From Staphylococcus saprophyticus subsp. saprophyticus ATCC 15305 = NCTC 7292 (GTDB taxonomy: Bacteria > Bacillota > Bacilli > Staphylococcales > Staphylococcaceae): 64,000 nucleotides of DNA. This document shows positions 11,258 to 21,266 of the stretch, in pieces. The notes beneath the pieces are model-generated. The model was not told where the DNA came from, made no database searches, and worked only from the letters and a program-made list of their open reading frames with translations. The translations under genes were made by a program, and so were the position numbers. The DNA lies in assembly GCF_000010125.1 (NCBI RefSeq), contig NC_007350.1, positions 1,302,001-1,366,000 of the forward strand. Reading direction: 5' to 3'. How positions within the stretch are numbered: position 1 is the stretch's first letter; each line of letters begins with the position of its first letter.

Positions 11258-12439
11258 ATGACTGAAGAGTTTAACGAATCAATGATTAATGACATTAAAG
11301 AAGGGGATAAAGTTACAGGCGAAGTTCAAGAAATTGAAGAAAAGCAAGTAATTGTTGCTGTTAATGGTGCAAAATTTAACGGTATTATCCCAATAAGTCA
11401 ACTTTCAACACATCATATTGATAATCCTAGTGATGCTGTCAAAGTTGGTGATGAAATTGGTGCATATGTTACTAAAGTAGAATATGACGAAGAGAATGAA
11501 ACGGGTGCTTACATCCTTTCGAAACGTCAACTTGAAACTGAAAAATCATATGAATTTTTACAAGAACAACTAGACAATAACCAAACAATTGAAGCTAAAG
11601 TCACTGAAGTTGTTAAAGGTGGTTTAGTGGTTGATGTTGGTCAAAGAGGATTTGTTCCGGCTTCATTAATTTCTACAGATTTCATTGAAGATTTCTCTGA
11701 TTTTGAAGGTCAAGTTCTTAAATTAAAAGTAGAAGAATTAGACCCTGCAAATAATCGTGTCATTCTTAGTCGTAAAGCAGTAGAGGCATTGGAAAATGCA
11801 GAGAAAAAAGATGAATTATTGGAATCACTTAATGAAGGTGACGTTATAGAAGGTAAAGTCGCTCGACTTACAAACTTTGGTGCATTCGTAGATATAGGTG
11901 GCGTTGATGGACTTGTTCACGTTTCTGAATTATCACATGAACATGTAAAATCTCCTGAAGATGTGGTTTCAATTGGTGAAACGGTAAATGTGAAAATTAA
12001 ATCTGTAGACAAAGATTCTGAACGCATTTCTTTATCTATTAAAGATACGTTACCTAGCCCATTTGAATCAATTAAAGGTGAATTCAACGAAGGCGATGTA
12101 ATCGAAGGCACTGTCGTAAGATTAGCTAACTTTGGTGCATTTGTAGAAATTAAACCTGGTGTACAAGGTTTAGTGCATATTTCTGAAATTAGTCATTCAC
12201 ATATTGGTTCTCCAAGTGAAGCGTTAGAACCTGGCCAAGTCGTAAGTGTCAAAGTGCTTGGTGTAGATGTAGAGAATGAGCGTATTTCGTTATCTATAAA
12301 AGCTACCTTACCAAATGAAAATGTTATCGAAAGTGATAGTGAAACAACACAATCCTATTTAGATAATGGTTCTGATGACGAAGATAATCCAACATTGGGT
12401 GATGTATTCGGTGATAAATTAAAAGACTTTAAGTTTTAA
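11258..12439 (+). CDS. rpsA: S1-domain RNA-binding protein (30S ribosomal protein S1 homologue)
   Basis: The 393-aa protein has four S1 (OB-fold) repeats: two divergent N-terminal ones, then two close copies beginning GDVIEGKVARLTNFGAFVDIGG and GDVIEGTVVRLANFGAFVEI. Each canonical repeat ends with ERISLSIK. This is the shorter Firmicute YpfD/RpsA form, compared with six repeats in E. coli S1. Its ribosomal role is therefore less certain than the name implies. The ATG at 11258 follows AAGGAGG. An acidic tail (DNGSDDEDNP) ends the protein. It has its own terminator. Confidence 0.9.
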   Translation: MTEEFNESMINDIKEGDKVTGEVQEIEEKQVIVAVNGAKFNGIIPISQLSTHHIDNPSDAVKVGDEIGAYVTKVEYDEENETGAYILSKRQLETEKSYEFLQEQLDNNQTIEAKVTEVVKGGLVVDVGQRGFVPASLISTDFIEDFSDFEGQVLKLKVEELDPANNRVILSRKAVEALENAEKKDELLESLNEGDVIEGKVARLTNFGAFVDIGGVDGLVHVSELSHEHVKSPEDVVSIGETVNVKIKSVDKDSERISLSIKDTLPSPFESIKGEFNEGDVIEGTVVRLANFGAFVEIKPGVQGLVHISEISHSHIGSPSEALEPGQVVSVKVLGVDVENERISLSIKATLPNENVIESDSETTQSYLDNGSDDEDNPTLGDVFGDKLKDFKF

Positions 12440-12461
12440 TACAAAGTATGATGCCAATTTT

Positions 12462-12504
12462 AAATCTTGTCCTAATGATAACTAGGGCAAGATTTCTTTT
12501 TTTG
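12462..12504 (+). terminator. rpsA terminator
   Basis: AAATCTTGTCCTA and TAGGGCAAGATTT form a 13-bp stem with one wobble pair and an 8-nt loop, followed by CTTTTTTTG. Confidence 0.9.
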
Positions 12505-12616
12505 CCATAAAATTACAATGTAATAACTATAACAGTCATATTGTTTTAATATTTCTTTTTATTTATCTAACCCGTATGATAGAATTATAGAGATTAAAAA
12601 AGAGAGGAAGTTAGTT

Positions 12617-13927
12617 ATGACTAAACCTATAGTAGCAATTGTTGGTAGGCCAAACGTTGGTAAATCGACAATTTTTAATAGAGTCGTAGGCGAGCGTGTA
12701 TCGATTGTAGAAGATACGCCAGGAGTGACTCGTGATAGAATTTATTCATCAGGTGAATGGTTAACGCACGATTTTAATATCATTGACACGGGTGGTATTG
12801 AAATTGGAGATGCACCATTTCAAACTCAAATAAGAGCTCAAGCAGAAGTTGCAATTGATGAAGCTGATGTTATCATTTTCATGGTTAATGTAAGAGAAGG
12901 CTTAACTCAAAGTGATGAAATGGTTGCACAAATGTTATATAAATCAAAAAAACCTGTCGTGTTAGCCGTTAATAAAGTCGATAATCCAGAAATGAGAAAT
13001 GAAATTTATGATTTTTATTCTCTTGGCTTTGGAGATCCATACCCAATATCCGGTTCACATGGACTTGGTCTAGGTGATTTATTAGATGCAGTTGTTAAAC
13101 ATTTTAAAGAAGAAGAACCTGATCCATATGATGACGATACAATTAGATTATCAATTATAGGGCGTCCAAATGTGGGCAAATCAAGTTTAGTGAATGCTAT
13201 CTTAGGTGAAGACCGCGTCATTGTTTCCAATGTAGCAGGCACAACACGTGATGCTGTAGATACTGAATATAGCTATGATGATCAAGACTATGTATTAATT
13301 GATACTGCCGGCATGCGTAAAAAGGGTAAAGTATATGAAAATACTGAAAAATACTCCGTTTTACGTGCACTAAAAGCAATAGAAAGATCGAACGTCATAC
13401 TTATTGTCATAGATGCTGAACAAGGTATCATAGAACAAGACAAACGTGTTGCAGGATATGCGCATGAAGAAGGAAAAGCCATCGTTATCGTAGTTAATAA
13501 ATGGGACACGGTAGATAAGGAAACAAATACAATGAAAAAATTCAAGGATGAAGTACGTAAAGAGTTTCAATTCTTGGACTATGCAGAAATAGCATTTGTT
13601 TCAGCTAAAGAAAAACAACGTCTTAGAACGTTATTCCCATATATTAAAGAAGCCAGTGAGAATCATAAAAAACGTGTTCAAAGTTCTACACTTAATGAAG
13701 TTGTTACTGATGCTATATCAATGAACCCGACACCTACAGACAAAGGACGTCGTTTAAACGTATTTTATGCTACACAAGTTGCAATTGAACCACCAACATT
13801 TATCGTTTTTGTCAACGATGTAGAATTGATGCATTTTTCTTATAAACGTTATTTAGAGAATCAAATCAGGGCTGCATTTGGATTTGAAGGTACACCAGTG
13901 CATATTATAGCAAGAAAGAGAAATTAA
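12617..13927 (+). CDS. der: Ribosome-assembly GTPase Der (EngA)
   Basis: Essential 50S-assembly GTPase of 436 aa with two tandem GTP-binding domains and a C-terminal KH-like domain. The first G1 is [12 protein letters not shown] at residues 9-20 with DTGG and NKVD. The second G1 is [12 protein letters not shown] near residue 184 with DTAG and NKWD. The C terminus ([19 protein letters not shown]) is typical of the family. The ATG at 12617 follows GAGAGGAAG. It sits 17 bases before gpsA, and this der-gpsA-hup order is conserved in related Firmicutes. Confidence 0.97.
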   Translation: MTKPIVAIVGRPNVGKSTIFNRVVGERVSIVEDTPGVTRDRIYSSGEWLTHDFNIIDTGGIEIGDAPFQTQIRAQAEVAIDEADVIIFMVNVREGLTQSDEMVAQMLYKSKKPVVLAVNKVDNPEMRNEIYDFYSLGFGDPYPISGSHGLGLGDLLDAVVKHFKEEEPDPYDDDTIRLSIIGRPNVGKSSLVNAILGEDRVIVSNVAGTTRDAVDTEYSYDDQDYVLIDTAGMRKKGKVYENTEKYSVLRALKAIERSNVILIVIDAEQGIIEQDKRVAGYAHEEGKAIVIVVNKWDTVDKETNTMKKFKDEVRKEFQFLDYAEIAFVSAKEKQRLRTLFPYIKEASENHKKRVQSSTLNEVVTDAISMNPTPTDKGRRLNVFYATQVAIEPPTFIVFVNDVELMHFSYKRYLENQIRAAFGFEGTPVHIIARKRN

Positions 13928-13944
13928 TCATCGGAGGGGATAGC

Positions 13945-14943
13945 ATGTCTAAAGTTACCGTTTTTGGTACTGGAAGTTTCGGTACAGCATTAGCAAATGT
14001 CTTAGCCGAAAATGGACATCAAGTATTGATGTGGGGGAAAAACGAAACCACAATAAATGAAATTAATGAACAACACATTAATAGTAAATATTTAAAAACC
14101 GCTGAGTTAAATGAAGATATTGAAGCAACACTTGATATTGAAACCGCTGTTGCTTTTGCTGATATTTATTTAATGGCACTACCTACCAAAGCGATGAGAG
14201 AAGTAGCTCAAACAATTGATTCGTTATTATCTAGTAAGAAAACGTTTATACACGTTGCTAAAGGTATTGAAAATGATACTTATAAACGCGTATCTGAAAT
14301 GTTAGAAGATTCTATTTCACCTAAACATAATGCAGGAATTGGCGTACTATCAGGACCAAGTCATGCCGAAGAGGTAGTCATTAAACAACCTACAACAGTA
14401 GCAGCTTCTTCAAAATCAGAATCTGTACGACAACTAACACAAGATTTATTTATGAATGATTATTTACGTGTTTACACAAATGAAGATCTCGTAGGTGTTG
14501 AACTCGGAGGCGCTCTAAAAAATATCATCGCTGTTGCAAGCGGTGTAATTTCAGGAATGGGCTTCGGAGATAATGCTAAAGCGGCATTGATGACTAGAGG
14601 TTTGGCTGAAATTAGTCGTTTAGGCGAAAAATTAGGTGCAAATCCTATTACTTTTCTTGGTTTAGGTGGTATTGGCGATTTAATTGTGACATGTACTTCA
14701 ACACATTCCAGAAACTATACATTAGGCTATAAATTAGGTGAAGGAAAATCACTTGATACTGCTTTAAATGAAATGAATATGGTTGTGGAAGGTGTATATA
14801 CTACAAAATCAGTTTACCATTTATCAAAAGAAGTCAATGTTGATATGCCAATAACAACCGCTCTATACAAAGTATTATTCGAAAATAGACCCGTAGATGA
14901 AAGCGTTAAAGATTTGATGGGACGAGGAAAGAAAGCAGAATAA
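13945..14943 (+). CDS. gpsA: Glycerol-3-phosphate dehydrogenase [NAD(P)+]
   Basis: Reduces dihydroxyacetone phosphate to sn-glycerol 3-phosphate, the backbone for phospholipid and teichoic acid synthesis. The 332-aa product starts at the ATG at 13945 after GGAGGGG. The N-terminal Rossmann motif is [18 protein letters not shown]. The catalytic lysine lies in the family segment [13 protein letters not shown], and [14 protein letters not shown] follows. It is closely linked to der (17-base gap), so the two are probably co-transcribed. Confidence 0.97.
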   Translation: MSKVTVFGTGSFGTALANVLAENGHQVLMWGKNETTINEINEQHINSKYLKTAELNEDIEATLDIETAVAFADIYLMALPTKAMREVAQTIDSLLSSKKTFIHVAKGIENDTYKRVSEMLEDSISPKHNAGIGVLSGPSHAEEVVIKQPTTVAASSKSESVRQLTQDLFMNDYLRVYTNEDLVGVELGGALKNIIAVASGVISGMGFGDNAKAALMTRGLAEISRLGEKLGANPITFLGLGGIGDLIVTCTSTHSRNYTLGYKLGEGKSLDTALNEMNMVVEGVYTTKSVYHLSKEVNVDMPITTALYKVLFENRPVDESVKDLMGRGKKAE

Positions 14944-15045
14944 CAGAGTATAATTACACTTTTCATAAAATATATAACAATTTGCTATCAAAATCCTATT
15001 ATTTCAACGTTTTTTGCGCATAAATCATTGCAGTAGCAGTAATCG

Positions 15046-15086
15046 TTGTGTTAAAGTCATACCATAATGATATTAAGTATCATTAT
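15046..15086 (+). promoter_or_regulatory. hup promoter region with perfect 9-5-9 dyad
   Basis: The -35-like TTGTGT (15046-15051) and -10-like GATATT (15069-15074) are 17 bases apart. A perfect inverted repeat, ATAATGATA (15064-15072) and TATCATTAT (15078-15086), covers the -10. Read as 7-1-7, its core TGATATTAAGTATCA matches 12 of 14 informative positions of the Fur consensus as I know it. Regulation by Fur or a relative is inference. Confidence 0.4.
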
Positions 15087-15111
15087 AAACCCTAGGGGAG
15101 GTGAATTCATA

Positions 15112-15384
15112 ATGAACAAGACAGATTTAATCAATGCTGTAGCAGAGCAAGCTGATTTAACTAAAAAAGAAGCTGGTTTAGCTGTAGATGCAGTATTCGA
15201 ATCAATTCAATCATCACTTTCTAAAGGTGAAAAAGTACAATTAATTGGATTCGGTAACTTTGAAGTACGCGAACGCGCTGCTCGTAAAGGCCGTAACCCT
15301 CAAACTGGTAAAGAAATTGATATCCCTGCAAGCAAAGTTCCAGCATTCAAAGCTGGTAAAGCTTTAAAAGACGCAGTAAAATAA
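15112..15384 (+). CDS. hup: DNA-binding protein HU
   Basis: Histone-like nucleoid protein of 90 aa, the family's standard length. The start is the ATG at 15112 ([15 protein letters not shown]) after GGGAGGTG. A longer frame from 15067 has no supporting site. The HU signature [18 protein letters not shown] and the beta-arm residues [21 protein letters not shown] are present. It is a single gene with its own terminator and an unusual dyad just upstream. Confidence 0.98.
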   Translation: MNKTDLINAVAEQADLTKKEAGLAVDAVFESIQSSLSKGEKVQLIGFGNFEVRERAARKGRNPQTGKEIDIPASKVPAFKAGKALKDAVK

Positions 15385-15400
15385 TTCTTTACTAAAAGTG

Positions 15401-15433
15401 AAGCCCTTTTTAAGGGGCTTTTTCTTTTTTTAT
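15401..15433 (+). terminator. hup terminator
   Basis: AAGCCC(TT) and (AA)GGGGCTT form a short GC stem followed by a long T-run (TTTTTCTTTTTTT). Confidence 0.88.
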
Positions 15434-15837
15434 TAATCTTTTAATTAAATACTTATCAATATAAACAAAAACTTTATGATATCATTTGTGTTAACTACAA
15501 ACTATATATTCACAATGATTTAAGATACAATGAAACTAAAATTAATACATACGATGAAATAAATCACAGTTCAGACTAAGACAAGCACATTCGTTTTAGT
15601 CTGAATTATAATGTGAACAACTGGTGATTGGATTAAAACAGCTTTAAATCAGTCATTTCAAGCACTAGCCATTCTTTCCAAATTGAGAAGACGAAACTTT
15701 TTTAGCAAAATGATATAAGTAGTTCTTACGCTTTTTTTATATATAATGCACGATTATTGTTAACTATGGTTTTCGTTGATTTTATTTTTCTCTATATAAT
15801 GTTAATATGTATATGGATAATAACGTGAGGTGTGAAC
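15434..15837. other. Intergenic gap hup-hepS with an unexplained hairpin
   Basis: There is no convincing gene in this gap. A hairpin is formed by AGTTCAGACTAAGAC (15568-15582) and GTTTTAGTCTGAATT (15593-15607), about 13 of 15 positions pairing around a 10-nt loop. No T-run follows on the plus strand, so it is not an ordinary terminator for hup, which already has one. The last 100 bases are AT-rich with T-runs (15731-15738) and probably hold the hepS promoter. Confidence 0.5.
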
Positions 15838-16410
15838 ATGGAAACGACATTAAACATATTAGAAACACAAATTACACAGCGACTTCGCGGTGTAAATCAT
15901 TATGAATCAATCTATATAAATAAAACGTTGGCACAAATTCTTGATTCTTATGATATACCACAAGAAGCTAAATTAGCTTGCCTCACAATAGATACAGCAA
16001 TGCGTCACTTAGACGAAGTTTCTACAACTTTATCGTCTAAAAAATCTATTTTAATAGGTGACTTGTTAAGTGCACATTTTTATACATTATTAGCAAATTT
16101 AAATGATCCAACTTATCAAAAAGAAATTAGTACAGCCATTGTAGAAGTAAATGAAATGAAATCTTCTATTCACCACGAAGCAATAGATATTAACGCTATT
16201 GGAGCATATATATTAAAAATAGAAAATACATTTCCACTAATTACAATAAAACGATTTATTCCAAATGCTGATACTTCTTTTATCAACGATAAATTAATAG
16301 CAAATTTAAGTGAAAATCATCCTTCATATTTAAGTAATTATTCTAAAGAAACGTTAGAATCATTTTTAGACCAACTAAAAACTGAAATTCATCCAAAAAG
16401 AGGTAATTAA
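15838..16410 (+). CDS. hepS: Heptaprenyl diphosphate synthase component I
   Basis: Small non-catalytic subunit (GerCA/HepS) of the two-component heptaprenyl diphosphate synthase. The large subunit is HepT two genes downstream. The 190-aa protein lacks the DDxxD motifs, as expected. I chose the ATG at 15838 ([16 protein letters not shown]), 6 bases after GAGGTG. A GTG two codons earlier (15832) abuts that site. Conserved-looking segments are [15 protein letters not shown] and [15 protein letters not shown]. The identification leans on the hepS-menG-hepT gene order. Confidence 0.88.
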   Translation: METTLNILETQITQRLRGVNHYESIYINKTLAQILDSYDIPQEAKLACLTIDTAMRHLDEVSTTLSSKKSILIGDLLSAHFYTLLANLNDPTYQKEISTAIVEVNEMKSSIHHEAIDINAIGAYILKIENTFPLITIKRFIPNADTSFINDKLIANLSENHPSYLSNYSKETLESFLDQLKTEIHPKRGN

Positions 16411-16411
16411 T

Positions 16412-17113
16412 ATGGCAGATAATAAAGCAAAAAAAGAACAAGTACATGATGTTTTCCAAAATATTTCTGGTAAATACGATCGACTGAATAACATCATAAG
16501 TTTCGAGCAACATAAAACATGGAGAAAGCGCGTAATGAAAGAAATGAATGTGAAGTCTGGATCTAAAGCATTAGATGTTTGTTGTGGAACAGCAGATTGG
16601 ACAATCTCTTTAAGTAAAGCTGTAGGTCACACTGGAGAGGTCATCGGTGTAGATTTCAGTGAAAACATGTTAGAAGTTGGAAAACGCAAGACCAAAGATA
16701 TGCATAATATTCAACTTGTTCATGGTGACGCAATGAATTTGCCATTTGAAGATAACGAATTTGATTATGTAACAATCGGTTTTGGTTTAAGAAATGTGCC
16801 TGATTATTTAGCAACATTGAAAGAATTAAATCGTGTACTTAAACCAGGTGGTATGATTGTTTGTCTTGAAACAAGTCAACCTACAACGCCAGTATTTAAA
16901 CAATGTTACAAACTTTATTTTAAATTTGTGATGCCAATTTTTGGTAAAATTTTTGCAAAATCTAAAGATGAATATGAATGGTTACAACAATCAACATTTA
17001 ATTTTCCAGATAAAGAAAAACTGAAAAGACTATTTAATCAAGCAGGTTTTAGTAATGTTAAAGTCCGTAGCTTTACAGGTGGCGTTGCAGCAATGCACCT
17101 TGGCTATAAATAA
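16412..17113 (+). CDS. menG: Demethylmenaquinone methyltransferase
   Basis: SAM-dependent C-methyltransferase for the last step of menaquinone synthesis (UbiE/MenG family), 233 aa. Motif I is [15 protein letters not shown], and the downstream signature is [15 protein letters not shown]. The N-terminal UbiE element [15 protein letters not shown] is intact. It starts one base after the hepS stop and ends two bases before hepT sequence. The cluster therefore makes the side chain and finishes the quinone, supplying the pool used by the respiratory chain that SrrAB controls. Confidence 0.95.
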   Translation: MADNKAKKEQVHDVFQNISGKYDRLNNIISFEQHKTWRKRVMKEMNVKSGSKALDVCCGTADWTISLSKAVGHTGEVIGVDFSENMLEVGKRKTKDMHNIQLVHGDAMNLPFEDNEFDYVTIGFGLRNVPDYLATLKELNRVLKPGGMIVCLETSQPTTPVFKQCYKLYFKFVMPIFGKIFAKSKDEYEWLQQSTFNFPDKEKLKRLFNQAGFSNVKVRSFTGGVAAMHLGYK

Positions 17114-17139
17114 AAATGAATCAACCAAAGGTGATTAGC

Positions 17140-18093
17140 GTGTCAAAGTTAAATATAAATAGTGAAATTAAAAAAATAGAAAAACGATTAGAACAGTCAA
17201 TTAAAAGTCACGATAAAGTACTCGAGGCTGCTTCACATCATTTATTTTCTTCTGGTGGTAAACGCGTTAGACCAGCTTTTGTAATTTTAAGTAGCCAATT
17301 CGGCAAAGAAATGAATGAAGATGTTTATCGTGTCGCAGTTACGCTTGAATTAATTCACATGGCTACTTTAGTCCATGATGATGTTATAGATAAAAGCGAC
17401 AAACGTAGAGGCAGTTTGACGATTTCAAAAAAATGGGATCAAAACACAGCCATACTCACTGGTAATTTCTTACTCGCTCGTGGACTTGAACATATATCCA
17501 ATATTGAAGCTAATCGTGTACACGCTGTTATTTCTCGCGCCATTGTAGAAGTATGCATGGGAGAACTATATCAGTTTCAGGATCAATTCAATGGACATCA
17601 GACAATAACAAACTACTTACGTCGAATTAATCGTAAAACAGCATTGCTCATTCAATTGTCTACAGAAGTAGGTGCAATCACCTCTGGAGCTGACGCAAAA
17701 ACTGTACATAATCTAAAAATGATTGGCCACTATATAGGTATGAGTTTCCAAATTGTAGATGATATATTAGATTTTACTAGTACTGAGAAAAAACTAGGCA
17801 AACCAGTTGGAAGTGACTTGATGAATGGTCATTTAACTTTGCCTGTGCTTTTCGAAATGAGAAAAAATGAAACATTTAAACAACAAATCCAGCAATTAAA
17901 TTCAGAAACGGATCATGAAACATTCGTTAAACTAATTGATCAAATTAGAAACTCTGATGTCATTGCGCAATCTCAAGCTGTAAGCGACAAATATCTTAAT
18001 AAGGCTTTACATTTAATTGATGAATTAGATAACGAAGATTCAAAATCATTATTTAAAAAGTTAATTAAAAAAGTTGGTAAAAGAAATGTGTAA
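17140..18093 (+). CDS. hepT: Heptaprenyl diphosphate synthase component II
   Basis: Catalytic trans-prenyltransferase subunit that elongates FPP to heptaprenyl diphosphate for menaquinone-7. I chose the GTG at 17140 (SKLNINSEIKKIEKR), 317 aa, because AAAGGTG lies 6 bases before it. The in-frame ATG at 17116 has no ribosome-binding site. The first aspartate-rich motif is LVHDDVIDKSDKRRG and the second is QIVDDILDF. GGKRVRPA is the conserved substrate-binding segment. It is the last gene of the hepS-menG-hepT operon. Confidence 0.95.
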   Translation: MSKLNINSEIKKIEKRLEQSIKSHDKVLEAASHHLFSSGGKRVRPAFVILSSQFGKEMNEDVYRVAVTLELIHMATLVHDDVIDKSDKRRGSLTISKKWDQNTAILTGNFLLARGLEHISNIEANRVHAVISRAIVEVCMGELYQFQDQFNGHQTITNYLRRINRKTALLIQLSTEVGAITSGADAKTVHNLKMIGHYIGMSFQIVDDILDFTSTEKKLGKPVGSDLMNGHLTLPVLFEMRKNETFKQQIQQLNSETDHETFVKLIDQIRNSDVIAQSQAVSDKYLNKALHLIDELDNEDSKSLFKKLIKKVGKRNV

Positions 18094-18180
18094 CTTATGT
18101 GAAAAACATTGAAGGCGCTTTAATAACCTGTTAATATATGAATGTGATTCAAAACATATTTTTATTTTTAATACATATTT

Positions 18181-18207
18181 GTGTACATTAATTTATTAAT
18201 CGTACAC
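18181..18207. promoter_or_regulatory. Dyad in the ndk leader
   Basis: GTGTACATTAAT (18181-18192) and ATTAATCGTACAC (18195-18207) form a near-perfect inverted repeat with a single bulged base. It lies 33 bases before the ndk start. It could be an operator or a 5'-UTR hairpin. Confidence 0.35.
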
Positions 18208-18239
18208 TGATACATAACAAACAGGGGGCAGCACACACA

Positions 18240-18689
18240 ATGGAAAGAACATTTTTAATGATTAAACCAGATGCAGTACAAAGAAATTTGATAGGGGAAA
18301 TTATTTCTCGCATTGAAAGGAAAGGTCTCAAATTAGTTGGTGGTAAATTTATGACTGTACCACAATCACTAGCTGAAGAGCATTATGCTGAACATACTGA
18401 CAAACCGTTCTATAAACATTTAATTAGTTTTATAACATCTGCACCAGTATTTGCGATGGTTGTTGAAGGTGAAGATGCAGTACATGTAGCTCGTCATATT
18501 ATAGGTAAAACAAACCCATCAGAAGCTACGCCAGGTACAATTAGAGGAGACCTTGGTTTAACAGTAGGAAGAAATATTATACATGGCTCAGATTCAGTTG
18601 AGTCAGCAAATAAAGAGATTAATCTTTGGTTTAAGGCTGATGAGTTAAGTGAGTACTCAGAGTCTAGAGAATCTTGGTTATACGAATAA
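18240..18689 (+). CDS. ndk: Nucleoside diphosphate kinase
   Basis: Transfers the gamma phosphate between nucleoside tri- and diphosphates through a phospho-histidine. It has 149 aa from the ATG at 18240, after GGGGGC. The N terminus is [14 protein letters not shown]. The active-site segment is [14 protein letters not shown] with the catalytic His near residue 115. [10 protein letters not shown] is also conserved. It is monocistronic with its own terminator. The position between hepT and aroC is usual for the genus and related Bacillales. Confidence 0.97.
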   Translation: MERTFLMIKPDAVQRNLIGEIISRIERKGLKLVGGKFMTVPQSLAEEHYAEHTDKPFYKHLISFITSAPVFAMVVEGEDAVHVARHIIGKTNPSEATPGTIRGDLGLTVGRNIIHGSDSVESANKEINLWFKADELSEYSESRESWLYE

Positions 18690-18717
18690 TCATTAAAAAT
18701 TGTAAATACCAATAATT

Positions 18718-18753
18718 AAACTGATTAGATCATTGTATCTAATCAGTTTTTTA
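18718..18753 (+). terminator. ndk terminator
   Basis: AAACTGATTAGAT and ATCTAATCAGTTT form a perfect 13-bp stem with a short loop, followed by TTTTATATG. Confidence 0.9.
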
Positions 18754-18831
18754 TATGTACAAAACAAATTTTCCACTCGTTTTACATGACTATAGTAATC
18801 AAGTACAGGATTTAATATAATTTAAATAACT

Positions 18832-18846
18832 CAAGTGTTACACTTG
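18832..18846. promoter_or_regulatory. CAAGTG-TTA-CACTTG dyad
   Basis: A perfect 6-3-6 inverted repeat lies in the ndk-aroC gap, about 64 bases upstream of the candidate aroC -35. It could be an upstream operator. Nothing else supports it. Confidence 0.25.
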
Positions 18847-18909
18847 TAAAATAATAATATTAGAAGTCATTTTTATGAATATTCAGCAATTATTAATTTT
18901 CCTATTAAT

Positions 18910-18938
18910 TTGAACTATTGAATATGATAAGATATAGA
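18910..18938 (+). promoter_or_regulatory. Promoter of the aroC-aroB-aroA operon
   Basis: The -35 TTGAAC (18910-18915) and -10 TATAGA (18933-18938) have a 17-base spacer. They lie about 44 bases before aroC. Confidence 0.55.
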
Positions 18939-18981
18939 ACATATATTAATTTAAAGTACTAAAGAACGGAGTGGGCAAAGT

Positions 18982-20148
18982 ATGAGATATTTAACTTCTG
19001 GTGAGTCACATGGACCTCAACTAACGGTGATTATTGAAGGTGTGCCAGCTAATTTAGAAATTAATGTAGCTGATATAAATGAAGAAATGTTTAAAAGACA
19101 AGGTGGATATGGGCGTGGTCGCCGTATGCAAATTGAAAAAGATGCTATTGAGATTGTTTCAGGTGTGAGAAATGGTTATACACTTGGAAGCCCAATTACA
19201 CTGATTGTTACAAATGATGACTTCACACATTGGAAAAAAATAATGGGCGCAGACCCAATTAGCGAGGAAGATCAAGATAATATGAAACGTGTTATCACTA
19301 AACCTCGTCCTGGTCATGCAGATTTAATCGGTGGGATGAAATACAATCACAGAGATTTAAGAAATGTATTAGAACGCTCATCTGCACGTGAAACAGCAGC
19401 ACGTGTTGCTGTAGGTGCCGTTTCAAAAATACTTTTAAAACAATTAGATATTAACTTTTATAGTAGAGTAGTAGAAATTGGTGGAGTTAAAGATGATTTA
19501 GAATATGACTTAGATACAATCAAATCAAATATCGATAAAAATGATGTGCGTGTCGTTAATGATGAAATCGCGCAAACGATGCGAGATAAAATCGATGCTG
19601 CTAAAAAAGCTGGTGATACAATCGGTGGCGTTGTACAAACAATCATTGAAGGTGTACCGGTTGGAATTGGTAGCTATGTACATTATGATCGTAAACTAGA
19701 CGGTCGAATTGCACAGGGTGTTGTAAGCATCAATGCGTTTAAAGGCGTTAGTTTTGGTGAAGGGTTTAAAGCAGCTGAAAAACCTGGAAGTGAAATTCAA
19801 GATGAGATATTATACGATACAACAAATGGGTATTATAGAGGCTCAAACCATTTAGGCGGCTTTGAAGGCGGCATGTCTAATGGAATGCCAATCGTTGTTA
19901 ATGGTGTAATGAAACCTATTCCGACACTATACAAACCATTAAATTCAGTAGATATTAATACTAAAGAATCATTTAAAGCATCTATTGAGCGTTCTGATAG
20001 TTGTGCTGTACCTGCAGCCAGTGTTGTTGTTGAAAACGTAGTCGCATTTGAATTAGCAAAAGCATTGCTCGAAGAATTTCAATGTAATCATATTGAACAG
20101 CTTCAATCACAAATCAAAGAACGTCGTTTATTAAATATAGAATACTAA
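18982..20148 (+). CDS. aroC: Chorismate synthase
   Basis: Converts EPSP to chorismate, needing reduced FMN. It has 388 aa, starting at the ATG at 18982 after ACGGAGTGGG. The three signatures are visible: GESHGPQL at the N terminus with the catalytic His, the RPGHADL region, and [15 protein letters not shown] in the middle. [15 protein letters not shown] completes the FMN-binding core. It opens the aroC-aroB-aroA operon, whose products act in the order AroB, AroA, AroC. Confidence 0.98.
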
Positions 20149-20187
20149 AATGTAACTAAAAAATTAACAGATTATTGAGGTGATTAC

Positions 20188-21255
20188 ATGAAACTAGAAA
20201 CAACTTATAAATCTAATAATTATCCTATCATTGTAGAACACCAAGCAATAGACCATTTACATCAGTTTATCAAAGACTATGAAGATGTCGTACTTGTTGT
20301 CGATGAACATGTAAACCATGATTGGCACGAATTGTTAGATTTTATCACTTCTGAAAATAATGCGCATAAATTGATCATTCCTTCAGGAGAAACGACAAAA
20401 ACCTTATCATTTTATGAAAAGACCATCGAATCATTATTAGCTAAACAATTAACGCGTGATACATGTCTCATTGCGATCGGTGGTGGTGCTACTGGTGATT
20501 TCACAGGTTTTCTTGCTGCGACTTTATTAAGAGGTGTTGATTTCATTCAAGTTCCAACAACTATTTTGGCACATGATTCAAGTGTGGGTGGCAAGGTAGG
20601 GATTAATTCTAAACATGGTAAAAATCTAATAGGCGCTTTTTATAGACCTAAAGCTGTTATTTATGACCTGAATTTTTTAGAAACATTACCTTACACTGAG
20701 ATATTAAGTGGTTATGCAGAAGTTTATAAACATGCCTTACTAAACGATATAACGTCTGTAAATAATATTGAAGCACAGTATCCAAATGAACAAGCACTTG
20801 CTTCGTTAAAGGATATTGAATATTTTCTATATAAAGGTATAGAAACAAAGCTAAATATTATTGTTCAAGATGAAAAAGAATCTAATGTACGTAAATATCT
20901 AAATTTGGGGCATACTTTTGGACATGCTGTTGAGTATCAATTTAAAATCCCACATGGTCACGCCGTCATGATAGGTATAATTTATCAATTTATAGTTTCT
21001 AATATCATATTAAATACACATTATGATATTTCACATTATATTCAGTATTTAAAATCACTAAACTATCCGTTAGAAGTCATTCAATCATTTGAATTTAATT
21101 CATTGTATGGATTAATGTTAAAAGATAAAAAAAATGATCAACAAGGTGTGCAAATGGTGCTTTTAAATGCTATTGGGGATCCTCAAGTCAAACACGTAGA
21201 TAAAGCCACACTTTCACAAGCTTTTGAAATATTCACAACACATTTTGAAAAGTAG
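20188..21255 (+). CDS. aroB: 3-dehydroquinate synthase
   Basis: NAD-dependent enzyme forming dehydroquinate from DAHP, the second step of the shikimate pathway. It has 355 aa, starting at the ATG at 20188 after TGAGGTG. Family features are [31 protein letters not shown], the [18 protein letters not shown] block, and metal ligands in [13 protein letters not shown] and HGHAVMIG. It lies 39 bases after aroC and 11 before aroA, so it is part of the same transcript. Confidence 0.97.
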   Translation: MKLETTYKSNNYPIIVEHQAIDHLHQFIKDYEDVVLVVDEHVNHDWHELLDFITSENNAHKLIIPSGETTKTLSFYEKTIESLLAKQLTRDTCLIAIGGGATGDFTGFLAATLLRGVDFIQVPTTILAHDSSVGGKVGINSKHGKNLIGAFYRPKAVIYDLNFLETLPYTEILSGYAEVYKHALLNDITSVNNIEAQYPNEQALASLKDIEYFLYKGIETKLNIIVQDEKESNVRKYLNLGHTFGHAVEYQFKIPHGHAVMIGIIYQFIVSNIILNTHYDISHYIQYLKSLNYPLEVIQSFEFNSLYGLMLKDKKNDQQGVQMVLLNAIGDPQVKHVDKATLSQAFEIFTTHFEK

Positions 21256-21266
21256 GTGCCTAAAAA

